Origin: an uncultured Leuconostoc sp.
GTDB lineage: Bacteria; Bacillota; Bacilli; Lactobacillales; Lactobacillaceae
Reading direction: 5' to 3'
Length of the DNA stretch: 7,702 bases
Assembly: GCA_900554745.1 (NCBI GenBank)
Contig: USIU01000051.1
Location: 1 to 7,702 of the forward strand
A program made the position numbers and the translations under genes. The notes beneath the pieces are model-generated. The model saw only the letters and a list, made by a program, of their open reading frames with translations. It made no database searches and had not been told where the DNA came from. Each line of letters opens with the position of its first letter. Position 1 is the stretch's first letter. This document shows, piece after piece, positions 1-5,487 of this stretch.

Positions 1-149
1 TGTCAGCGGATTATCAGCTGTATCAGGGCAACGCAGTCGGACACAAGATTGGTCGGGCTGTCACACGCCCTTGGTTGAGGGGGAACAATGTCACAAACAC
101 AAAAACAAGCAGTGCAATTGTCACTGACTACCACCGTCCGTCAGGATGA
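1..149 (+). CDS. C-terminal end of an unrecognised protein (partial)
   Basis: The reading frame beginning at base 3 is open from the window edge to a TGA at 147-149 and gives 48 residues, beginning SADYQLYQGNAVGHKIGRAV. I do not recognise it. I prefer this frame because its codons resemble those of the neighbouring genes and the peptide looks protein-like. The other two forward frames give Cys-rich peptides with rare Arg codons. If correct, the gene overlaps the next one by 62 bases, which is long for a bacterial operon. An alternative is that the upstream gene ends in frame 1 at the TGA at 76-78, just before the next ribosome binding site. The peptide would then be a poor-looking CQRIISCIRATQ-type tail. 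Confidence is low because only the tail is present. Confidence 0.35.
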   Translation, partial: SADYQLYQGNAVGHKIGRAVTRPWLRGNNVTNTKTSSAIVTDYHRPSG

Positions 150-537
150 CGATGTGGAAACATTTAATTTTGACACAGTGGGTGAATTGTTAGTTAAAAA
201 TGATCAGGTCTACTTACGTTATACGGAAACTATCGCAGAACAGCAAACGCAAGTTCGGTTTAAATTTGAACCGAACAGTGTGCGCTTACACCGAACAAGT
301 GACGGCCAGCAAACCCAACTCGTTTTTACGCCAGGCAAACAAGTGCCAGCTTTCTACCAGACACCGGCTGGGCAAATGCATTTAACCACGGTAACAACGC
401 AGCTTGATAAAACGATTAACCCGGACAAGGCTCAGGGAGAAGTCACGATCGACTATCAGCTCATTGCGCATGAACAAGTCGTTGGTGACTACGCGTTACG
501 GTTGCAATTCCAAGCTAAATCTAGTAAACTTAATTAG
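88..537 (+). CDS. DUF1934 (YwiB-like) beta-barrel protein
   Basis: A 149-residue protein with no signal peptide and no membrane segment, built of alternating polar and hydrophobic beta-type segments, for example VQLSLTTTVRQ at about residues 9-19 and EVTIDYQLIAHEQVVGDYAL at about 117-136. Length, pattern and position directly before rpoE match the DUF1934/YwiB family of Firmicutes, small cytoplasmic proteins with a calycin-like barrel fold whose biochemical role is not established. The start ATG at 88 is preceded by the strong Shine-Dalgarno GAGGGGG at about 77-83. The stop is followed after 25 bases by rpoE with no terminator or promoter between, so the two are very probably co-transcribed. 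The family call rests on pattern and context rather than a signature motif. Confidence 0.75.
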   Translation: MSQTQKQAVQLSLTTTVRQDDDVETFNFDTVGELLVKNDQVYLRYTETIAEQQTQVRFKFEPNSVRLHRTSDGQQTQLVFTPGKQVPAFYQTPAGQMHLTTVTTQLDKTINPDKAQGEVTIDYQLIAHEQVVGDYALRLQFQAKSSKLN

Positions 538-562
538 TTAGAAACTCGAAAGGACGTGCACT

Positions 563-1147
563 ATGGCACTCACACAATTAGGCAATCACCCAAAAGAAGA
601 ATTAGCATTGGTTGAAATTGCAACTGCAATTTTGGCAGAGCACAAGACAGTTATGCCATTTAGCTCACTGGTTCAAGAAATTCAGGACTTTTTGGCAGTT
701 GATGCGGAGACGTTCCGGTCACGTCTCTCACAATTTTATACCGACTTAAATACAGATGGCTCATTCATCTCACTTGGTAACAATGAATGGGGCTTGCGTG
801 CATGGTATCCAGTGGATGCCATTGACGAATCAATCCACGAAATGGATGATGACGATGACACACCAAAGCGTAAGAAGGTCACAAAGAAGGTTAACGTCTT
901 TGCGGACTCAGCAGCTGATGATGATGTGATCGATTATAACGATGATGATCCTGAAGATGAAGACTTTGGTGAAGTTGCCGAAGAAGAAGTCGACGTGGAC
1001 GTTGATGATGCGGAAATTGAAGTTGAAGACGACGATGATGAAACAGATATTATTGTTGGCGACGACGAATCAATCGATGACAACTTAACAGAATTAGCTG
1101 GCACAAATGATCTGGATGATTTGAGTGACGGTGATATTGAAAAGTAA
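563..1147 (+). CDS. rpoE: DNA-directed RNA polymerase delta subunit
   Basis: The delta subunit is a Gram-positive accessory subunit of RNA polymerase that speeds enzyme recycling and lowers non-specific nucleic-acid binding. The 194-residue protein shows both expected parts. Residues about 1-85 form the winged-helix HARE-HTH domain, including FSSLVQEIQDFL and the closing NNEWGLRAWYPVDAID stretch. Residues about 93-194 are a low-complexity Asp/Glu tail that mimics nucleic acid. A short basic patch, KRKKVTKK at 102-109, sits at the junction, as in other delta subunits. The tail is long, so the protein is at the upper end of family size. AAAGGA at about 549-554 is the ribosome binding site for ATG 563. 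In many lactobacilli pyrG follows rpoE. Here a terminator and a tRNA follow instead. Confidence 0.95.
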   Translation: MALTQLGNHPKEELALVEIATAILAEHKTVMPFSSLVQEIQDFLAVDAETFRSRLSQFYTDLNTDGSFISLGNNEWGLRAWYPVDAIDESIHEMDDDDDTPKRKKVTKKVNVFADSAADDDVIDYNDDDPEDEDFGEVAEEEVDVDVDDAEIEVEDDDDETDIIVGDDESIDDNLTELAGTNDLDDLSDGDIEK

Positions 1148-1149
1148 CG

Positions 1150-1178
1150 TTAAAAATGCCGTGTTAACGGCTTTTTTT
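1150..1178 (+). terminator. Rho-independent terminator after rpoE
   Basis: GCCGT (1158-1162) pairs with ACGGC (1167-1171) around the loop GTTA and is followed by seven T at 1172-1178. A run of A at 1152-1156 can extend the stem against the T tract. It lies directly after the rpoE stop and separates the DUF1934-rpoE unit from the tRNA. Confidence 0.85.
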
Positions 1179-1250
1179 GTGCGCTAAGGCCTTGAACGGT
1201 GCTTGTTTACGTTGTATTAAAAATGTAATAAAAAAACTTTTGAAAAAGGG

Positions 1251-1279
1251 TTGCATTTTTCCGGCAACATCTGTAATAT
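1251..1279 (+). promoter_or_regulatory. Promoter of the tRNA-Lys gene
   Basis: A -35 box TTGCAT (1251-1256) and a -10 box TAATAT (1274-1279) are separated by 17 bases. Transcription would start near 1286, about 18 bases before the mature tRNA 5' end. The flanking sequence is AT-rich. Confidence 0.65.
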
Positions 1280-1303
1280 ATATAAATGTGCTACGGCATG
1301 TTT

Positions 1304-1377
1304 GCTCCTTTAACTCAGTTGGTTAGAGTAGGGGATTTTTAATCCCAAGGTCCTCGGTTCGAGTCCGAGAGGGAGCA
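1304..1377 (+). tRNA. tRNA-Lys (anticodon TTT), divergent
   Basis: A full cloverleaf can be drawn. Acceptor GCTCCTT pairs with AGGGAGC with one T-G wobble. The D arm is ACTC/GAGT with loop AGTTGGTTA. The anticodon stem is GGGGA/TCCCA with loop TTTTTAA, so the anticodon is TTT. The variable loop is AGGTC. The T arm is CTCGG/CCGAG with loop TTCGAGT. The discriminator is A, as expected for Lys, and CCA is not encoded. T8, A14, G18G19, A21, T33, the TTC of the T loop and G53-C61 are all kept. Two features are unusual: the first anticodon-stem pair is a G27-A43 mismatch, and the D stem begins with A10-T25 instead of G10-C25. The acceptor does not resemble the usual Firmicute tRNA-Lys. It stands alone with its own promoter and terminator. 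It may be a minor Lys tRNA, an acquired one, or a decaying copy. Confidence 0.8.
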
Positions 1378-1414
1378 CTGATTTAACTATCAGGTGACCT
1401 TTGGGATATTCCAG

Positions 1415-1450
1415 GAAAAGCAAGTAACTTTGTTACTTGCTTTTCTTTTT
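1415..1450 (+). terminator. Terminator after the tRNA-Lys gene
   Basis: A perfect 14-bp stem, 1415-1428 with 1432-1445 (core AAAAGCAAGTAAC), has the three-base loop TTT and is followed by TTTTT at 1446-1450. It ends the single-tRNA transcript. Confidence 0.9.
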
Positions 1451-1462
1451 GTCTTAAATGCA

Positions 1463-1491
1463 TTGCAAAAAAAATTGAATCATAGTATTAT
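1463..1491 (+). promoter_or_regulatory. Promoter of the T-box/permease unit
   Basis: TTGCAA (1463-1468) and TATTAT (1486-1491) have a 17-base spacer. The predicted start near 1498 falls at the foot of T-box stem I, which supports the assignment. Confidence 0.65.
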
Positions 1492-1496
1492 TGATA

Positions 1497-1741
1497 CAAG
1501 CGTTGAGACGGACGGGTCACTAGTATGCCTTAGTAGAGACATCATGGTTGGTGAAAATGATGAAGGAGCTAGTTGACGAACTACCGTTGATGCATGATCT
1601 GATTAGGTGCAAACTGAAAGGATTGTCGGTGTAATTGGTCGTTATCCCAATTGTTTTAAGTAGCGTGTCGACAGACAGGCTTGAAATTGGGTTGGTACCG
1701 CGCAAAAGCGCCCCTAGATTAAGTTCTAGGGGCGCTTTTTT
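1497..1741 (+). promoter_or_regulatory. T-box riboswitch controlling the amino-acid permease
   Basis: T-box leaders bind an uncharged tRNA and then switch from a terminator to an antiterminator. The T-box core TTGGTACCGCG is at 1692-1702. Its UGGU bulge fits a tRNA with discriminator A. The terminator is GCGCCCCTAGA (1708-1718) paired with TCTAGGGGCGC (1725-1735) and then six T. Stem I is visible. Its apical stem is AUCAU/AUGAU (1541-1545, 1557-1561) around a loop holding the conserved GGUGAAA. Lower helices are CCUU/AAGG and ACUAG/CUAGU. A basal helix, GACGG with CCGUU (1507-1511, 1584-1588), is flanked by GA steps of a kink-turn type. The specifier lies in GAACUAC (1578-1584). UAC (Tyr) fits the GAA landmark, while ACU (Thr) fits the rule that a purine follows the codon just before the helix. 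The usual AGUA opposite the specifier is absent, so the amino acid stays open. Confidence 0.9.
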
Positions 1742-1782
1742 ATGCCACAAGTTCAATGAGGGAAAAGTGTGAGGAAAGAACG

Positions 1783-3165
1783 ATGTTAGATAAACGGAAC
1801 AGAGAGTTAAACCGCGACTTATCGTCAAATCAAATGCAAATGATTGCCTTAGGCGGCACAATTGGGGTCGGCTTGTTTATGGGATCATCAGCAACGATTA
1901 AATGGACCGGTGTATCAGTTATTTTTGCCTATGCGTTAGCCGGGTTTGTGTTATATCTGGTCATGCGGGCGTTGGGCGAAATGTTATTTGTTGATCCAAC
2001 AGTTGGGTCATTTGCCAACTATGCAACTAAATATATTCATCCACTAGCCGGTTATTTAACCGTCTGGGCCAATGTCTTCCAATGGTTGACCGTCGGTGTG
2101 TCAGAGACGATTGCTGTGGGGGTCTATTTGAACTATTGGTTCCCCGGTGTGCCAATTTGGGTCACGGGGGTTGTCGTCTTAGTCACGTTGACCTTAGCGA
2201 ATATGGCCACGGTGAAAGCCTACGGGAACATGGAAACTTGGTTTTCAATGATTAAAGTGGTCACGATTATTTTAATGATCATTTTAGGCTTGATGGTGAT
2301 TCTGCTAGGCTTCGGTAATCATTGGCAGCCTATTGGTTTCTCTAATTTGTGGACGCATGGCCCATTCTTTGCTGGTGGGTTAAAAGGCTTTATGTTTGCC
2401 TTGTCAATTGTGATGACATCCTACCAAGGGATTGAAATTATCGGGATTACGGCCGGAGAAACCCAAAATCCCAAGCACGCGATTGTGTCAGCGATTAAGT
2501 CGATTGTGGCGCGTATTTTAATTTTCTACATTGGGGCGATTTTTGTCATCATCACGATTTATCCATGGGATAAGTTAGATCAGGTTGGTTCACCCTTTGT
2601 GGAGACCTTCTCACGGGTTGGGATTACAGCCGCTGCGGGGATCATTAACTTTGTGATGTTGACAGCCGCCATGTCTGCCTTGAATTCAGGTATCTTTAGT
2701 TCTAGTCGGATGCTTTACACTTTGGCGTTGAATAAAGAATTGTCACCAAAGTTTTTGAAGCTGTCAAAGCACCGGGTTCCAACGTTGCCCGTGCTGGCGA
2801 TGTCTGGTGGCATTTTGATTGGGATCGTGCTCAATGCGTTATTACCACTCTTTTGGCGCGGTAGTTCAAGTGTCTTCGTGCTCGTCTATTCAGCCAGTAC
2901 GTTGCCGGGTATGGTGCCATGGTTTGTGATTTTGATCAGTCAAATTAAATTTAAGCGTGATAACCCAGATTTGCTAGACGGACATCCGTTTAAGATGCCT
3001 TGGGCACCCTATACCAACTACTTTGCGATTGCGATGTTGGTCGTGACATTGATTTACATGGTGATTAATCCAGAGACACGCGTGCCACTATTGATTGGCC
3101 TAGTCTTCTTGTTGGTTATGGCAGGCGTCTTCTTGATGACGCATCGCAAATCAGTCAAGTCATAA
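1783..3165 (+). CDS. Amino-acid permease, AAT family of the APC superfamily
   Basis: A proton-coupled amino-acid importer of about 460 residues with roughly 12 membrane segments, related to CycA, AroP, LysP and YbxG types. The N-terminal family signature MIALGGTIGVGLFMGSS lies in the first segment and is followed by VMRALGEM. The later conserved stretches SALNSGIFSSSRMLYTLA and HRVPTLPVL are present, and the basic tail THRKSVKS is cytoplasmic. I chose ATG 1783 because GAGGAAAG (1771-1778) sits just before it. The in-frame ATG at 1756 would add nine residues but has no ribosome binding site. The T-box in front means expression rises when one particular aminoacyl-tRNA runs low, so the substrate should be that amino acid. 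My specifier reading leaves Tyr or Thr, and the protein sequence alone does not settle it. No terminator is seen after the stop. Confidence 0.9.
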   Translation: MLDKRNRELNRDLSSNQMQMIALGGTIGVGLFMGSSATIKWTGVSVIFAYALAGFVLYLVMRALGEMLFVDPTVGSFANYATKYIHPLAGYLTVWANVFQWLTVGVSETIAVGVYLNYWFPGVPIWVTGVVVLVTLTLANMATVKAYGNMETWFSMIKVVTIILMIILGLMVILLGFGNHWQPIGFSNLWTHGPFFAGGLKGFMFALSIVMTSYQGIEIIGITAGETQNPKHAIVSAIKSIVARILIFYIGAIFVIITIYPWDKLDQVGSPFVETFSRVGITAAAGIINFVMLTAAMSALNSGIFSSSRMLYTLALNKELSPKFLKLSKHRVPTLPVLAMSGGILIGIVLNALLPLFWRGSSSVFVLVYSASTLPGMVPWFVILISQIKFKRDNPDLLDGHPFKMPWAPYTNYFAIAMLVVTLIYMVINPETRVPLLIGLVFLLVMAGVFLMTHRKSVKS

Positions 3166-3196
3166 TTGAATATGTCCGGCGGCTGGTCGCGAAAAA

Positions 3197-3205
3197 TGAT
3201 AAAAT
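3197..3205 (+). promoter_or_regulatory. Possible extended -10 promoter for plsX-acpP
   Basis: TGATAAAAT at 3197-3205 is an extended -10 element (TG, one base, TAAAAT). No good -35 is seen 17 bases upstream. A start near 3212 would give a leader of about 74 bases that carries the distant Shine-Dalgarno and the hairpin described next. Read-through from the permease gene is also possible. Confidence 0.45.
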
Positions 3206-3223
3206 AGATAAAGATTGAAATTT

Positions 3224-3285
3224 GGAGGCAATGGTGGTTGGTCGGGCCGGGTGAAAGCGGCGCCGACCAACAACCAACGATATAA
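3224..3285 (+). promoter_or_regulatory. plsX leader: Shine-Dalgarno separated from the start by a hairpin
   Basis: GGAGG (3224-3228) is the only strong ribosome binding site before plsX, yet the plsX ATG is at 3286 and the bases just before it (CCAACGATATAA) contain no Shine-Dalgarno. Between them is a stable hairpin. GTTGGTCGG (3237-3245) pairs with CCGACCAAC (3263-3271), and GCCG (3246-3249) pairs with CGGC (3258-3261). There is one bulged G at 3262 and an eight-base loop GGTGAAAG. TGGT (3232-3235) can also pair with ACCA (3273-3276). When folded, the gap between GGAGG and ATG shrinks to about 12-22 bases. A very short reading frame (ATG 3231 to TGA 3254, MVVGRAG) also begins beside the Shine-Dalgarno, so reinitiation is a competing explanation. 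There is no T tract, so this is not a terminator. Confidence 0.6.
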
Positions 3286-4338
3286 ATGACTAAGAAAATC
3301 GCAATAGATGCCATGGGCGGCGATTACGCGCCACTTGAAATTGTCAAGGGTGTTGAGCTGGCACGTGACCGCTACCCTGAACTGGAGTTCCTGCTATTTG
3401 GTACGGAATCTGCGGTCAAGCCACTGGTACAAAACTGGGAACGCTTGACGTTAGTACCAACAACTGAAGTGATTGAAATGGGTGACGAACCTGTCAAAGC
3501 GATGCGCCGAAAGAAGGATTCATCCATGGTGCAAGCAGCACTAGCGGTAAAAGATGGTCGTGCGGATGCCTTGTTTAGTGCCGGTAATACGGGGGCGTTA
3601 TTGTCTAGTGCCATTTTCTTGGTGGGTCGGATCAAAGGGGTTGATCGCCCAGCTTTGGCAACGGCTTTGCCAAGCTTTGGTGGGGCACACGATCAATTCG
3701 TCTTTATGGATTTAGGCGCAAACGCTGAGAGTAAGCCGGCCCATCTTTATCAATATGGGATTTTGGGGAGCTTTTATGCCTCACATGTGCTGGGGATTAA
3801 TGCGCCAACGGTGCGTTTACTCAATAATGGTGCAGAAGAAGATAAGGGCGATGAGGTGCATAAGACGGCCCATCTTTTGATGAAAGACACGACCGCTTTC
3901 AATTTCCTCGGCAACATTGAAGCCCGTGAATTGTTAGCTGGGACGGCTAATGTTGTGGTGGCGGATGGTTTCTCTGGTAATGCTGCCTTGAAGGCGACCG
4001 AAGGTACGGCTTTGATGATGCTTAAGCAACTGAAAGCCGCGATTATGGCTGCTGGTGTGCGTGGTAAGTTAGGTGGTGCGCTCTTAAAGCCAGCCTTTAA
4101 AACTGTGCAAAAGCAACTGGACTATAATGAAGCCGGTGGTGCCGTGATTTTAGGCGTGCAAGCGCCTGTCGTTAAGACGCACGGTTCAGCCAAGGCGCCA
4201 GCAGTGGCCAATACAATGGGGCAAATCCAGACGATGTTAGATCACCAACTGGTGCCAGATATTGAAGCATTTATTGCAGCACACAAAGATGAGCTGCAAG
4301 CTGGGAAAGACGCTTTAAGTACCCAAGTTAACGGTTAA
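3286..4338 (+). CDS. plsX: Phosphate acyltransferase PlsX
   Basis: PlsX converts acyl-ACP and phosphate to acyl-phosphate, which PlsY uses to acylate glycerol-3-phosphate at the start of phospholipid synthesis. It is a peripheral, membrane-associated cytosolic enzyme. The 350-residue protein begins with the diagnostic IAIDAMGGDYAP (residues 5-16) and has SAGNTGALLSSA (98-109) and ADGFSGNAALKATEGTA (226-242), all family signatures. Length is normal (usually about 330-350). The start is fixed because a TAA lies immediately before ATG 3286 in the same frame and no other ATG, GTG or TTG precedes the conserved N-terminus. The lack of a nearby Shine-Dalgarno is the odd feature. It is followed by acpP after 42 bases, the common Firmicute plsX-acpP pairing, which links enzyme and acyl carrier. 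Confidence 0.97.
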   Translation: MTKKIAIDAMGGDYAPLEIVKGVELARDRYPELEFLLFGTESAVKPLVQNWERLTLVPTTEVIEMGDEPVKAMRRKKDSSMVQAALAVKDGRADALFSAGNTGALLSSAIFLVGRIKGVDRPALATALPSFGGAHDQFVFMDLGANAESKPAHLYQYGILGSFYASHVLGINAPTVRLLNNGAEEDKGDEVHKTAHLLMKDTTAFNFLGNIEARELLAGTANVVVADGFSGNAALKATEGTALMMLKQLKAAIMAAGVRGKLGGALLKPAFKTVQKQLDYNEAGGAVILGVQAPVVKTHGSAKAPAVANTMGQIQTMLDHQLVPDIEAFIAAHKDELQAGKDALSTQVNG

Positions 4339-4349
4339 ACGTGAGCGGT

Positions 4350-4371
4350 AAATATTGGAAGAAATATTGGA
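4350..4371 (+). repeat. Tandem 10-base repeat carrying the acpP ribosome binding site
   Basis: AAATATTGGA occurs at 4350-4359 and again at 4362-4371, a 12-base period. The second copy runs into GGAGAG, the Shine-Dalgarno for ATG 4381, and the first gives a similar GGAAG. It may be a duplicated ribosome binding region. Confidence 0.6.
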
Positions 4372-4380
4372 GAGTAACAA

Positions 4381-4629
4381 ATGGCAATGGAAAAAGAAGC
4401 AATCTATAACATGATGGCAGATGAAATTGCAACGCGTTTTAACATTAAGCGTGAAGCTGTGACGCCAGATTTGAACTTTTTGACGGATGTGAATGCGGAT
4501 TCAATTGATTTTGTGGAATTGGTCTTAGAAGTAGAAGACATGTTTAACGTGAGCATCTCAGATGATGATGCGGAAAACTTGGTAACGTTACAACAAACAG
4601 TTGACTATATTGTTGCCCATCAAAATTAA
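4381..4629 (+). CDS. acpP: Acyl carrier protein
   Basis: A small acidic four-helix protein of 82 residues that carries growing acyl chains on a 4'-phosphopantetheine arm for fatty-acid synthesis and supplies acyl groups to PlsX. The attachment motif is ADSIDFVEL (residues 39-47), a DSI variant of the usual DSL, with Ser41 as the modified residue. Acidic helix II (VELVLEVEDMF) that docks partner enzymes is intact. ATG 4381 has GGAGAG about eight bases upstream. An ATG two codons in could also be used. It sits directly behind plsX and is probably co-transcribed with it. No terminator follows. The next promoter begins 12 bases after the stop, so read-through would meet the T-box terminator. This looks like the housekeeping ACP, though some Lactobacillales have a second one elsewhere. 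Confidence 0.95.
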   Translation: MAMEKEAIYNMMADEIATRFNIKREAVTPDLNFLTDVNADSIDFVELVLEVEDMFNVSISDDDAENLVTLQQTVDYIVAHQN

Positions 4630-4640
4630 AAACCAGATAT

Positions 4641-4669
4641 TTGACACGTGTGCGACATTAAGCTATACT
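4641..4669 (+). promoter_or_regulatory. Near-consensus promoter of the second T-box unit
   Basis: A perfect -35 TTGACA (4641-4646), a 17-base spacer and the -10 TATACT (4664-4669). It is the best promoter in the window. Transcription should start near 4676, just upstream of stem I. Confidence 0.9.
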
Positions 4670-4675
4670 GATTCT

Positions 4676-4957
4676 CAAGTTAATCATTTTTAATGTGTTG
4701 AGAAGAGTAATGTTGTTAGTGTGTCCAGCGAGCTGTGTTTGGTGAAAACAGCCACTCTGGCAATGTGAAGATGAACTCATGATACACGTTCGTGTGGTGC
4801 AAGCTAAACGAGCGGTGGAAACCGTTATCTTCCTTATCCTGTTGATCGTGGCAATGGTCAACTGATTTTTTGAGGTAGTTAACACTACGAACATGGGTGG
4901 TACCACGCAAGCAGCGTCCCTATACGAATCATAGCGTTCGTATAGCGACGTTTTTTT
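4676..4957 (+). promoter_or_regulatory. T-box riboswitch, probably methionine-specific
   Basis: The T-box core GGGTGGTACCACGC is at 4895-4908. The terminator pairs 4915-4928 with 4937-4950 (core CTATACGAA/TTCGTATAG, one C-C mismatch) and is followed by seven T (4951-4957). In stem I the apical hairpin GCUGU/ACAGC holds the GGUGAAA motif, and CCAG/CUGG lies below it. AUGUUG (4710-4715) pairs with CAAUGU (4761-4766). The specifier loop has the canonical AGUA (4706-4709) facing GAAGAUGA (4767-4774). In the pattern GAA-x-codon-purine known from other T-boxes, for example Bacillus glyQS, this reads GAA-G-AUG-A, so the specifier is AUG (Met). The UGGU bulge expects discriminator A, normal for tRNA-Met. 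It argues against GAU/Asp, because tRNA-Asp usually has G. The gene controlled is a methionine-sulfoxide reductase homologue, which agrees. Confidence 0.92.
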
Positions 4958-5007
4958 AATACAATAATGATGACCACAACTAAAACAGCCATATTGGAGG
5001 ACATAAC

Positions 5008-5487
5008 ATGTCAGCAGTTCAATCACCAGCACCACTCATTTCTCAGTTACTAGACACTTGGATTCAAGGTGAGGGGAGCCAAGACTATCCAATTGCCAAC
5101 TATGCAAATGCGGCTGCCATTTTGTATCAAAATGTCGCCGACATTAACTGGGTAGGTTTCTATCTTTATGATGCCGCACAAAATCAATTGGTCGTAGGGC
5201 CATTTTTGGGCAAGCCAGCGGTTGCGTTAATTGCACCGGAAGCTGGGGTTGTTGGGCACGCGTTTAGTCGTCAAGACACGGTGGTGGTCGATGATGTGAC
5301 AACTTTTGCCGATCATATTGTCTGCGATCCCAATTCAAGTGCTGAAATTGTGATACCGTTGACAACGGCTGATGGGCGCCGTCTAGGTGTCTTGGATATT
5401 GATTCACCAACACGGCAACGTTTCTCGGCACAAGATCAAGCGGATTTAGAACATTTTGTCCAAACGTTGTTAGCCTATGTCAAATAG
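5008..5487 (+). CDS. GAF-domain free methionine-(R)-sulfoxide reductase (fRMsr) family protein
   Basis: fRMsr reduces free methionine-R-sulfoxide to methionine in the cytosol with thioredoxin-type reductants. The 159-residue single GAF domain matches the family throughout: NWVGFYLYD (47-55), LVVGPFLGKPA (61-71), HIVCDPNSSAEIVIPL (103-118) and LGVLDIDSP (126-134). The catalytic Cys (Cys118 in the Escherichia coli and Neisseria enzymes) is present as Cys106. The other two conserved Cys (84 and 94 in those enzymes) are Val72 and Val82, with spacing exactly preserved. The resolving disulfide therefore cannot form as usual. Either reductant attacks the sulfenate directly, or the protein only binds its ligand. 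GGAGG (4996-5000) precedes ATG 5008. The methionine T-box in front supports a role in methionine salvage. Activity itself is inferred. Confidence 0.85.
   Translation: MSAVQSPAPLISQLLDTWIQGEGSQDYPIANYANAAAILYQNVADINWVGFYLYDAAQNQLVVGPFLGKPAVALIAPEAGVVGHAFSRQDTVVVDDVTTFADHIVCDPNSSAEIVIPLTTADGRRLGVLDIDSPTRQRFSAQDQADLEHFVQTLLAYVK

Noticed and set aside
2..121. Frame 2 reading of the left edge as the upstream gene
   Set aside because: The peptide is unusually rich in Cys and His, and ends with a Lys/His/Asn repeat-like tail produced by reading the DUF1934 start out of frame.
1394..1576. A 60-codon open frame starting just after the tRNA
   Set aside because: It runs through the tRNA terminator, the promoter and stem I of the T-box, has no ribosome binding site, and its peptide looks random.
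1756..1782. Upstream ATG that would lengthen the permease by nine residues
   Set aside because: It has no Shine-Dalgarno. GAGGAAAG lies within this stretch and fits ATG 1783.
3237..3271. The plsX leader hairpin as a transcription terminator for the permease gene
   Set aside because: There is no T tract after the stem; the next bases are AACCAACGATATAA.
4658..5035. Open frames on the minus strand across the second T-box leader
   Set aside because: They overlap a structured leader, have Cys/His-rich random-looking products and no ribosome binding site.
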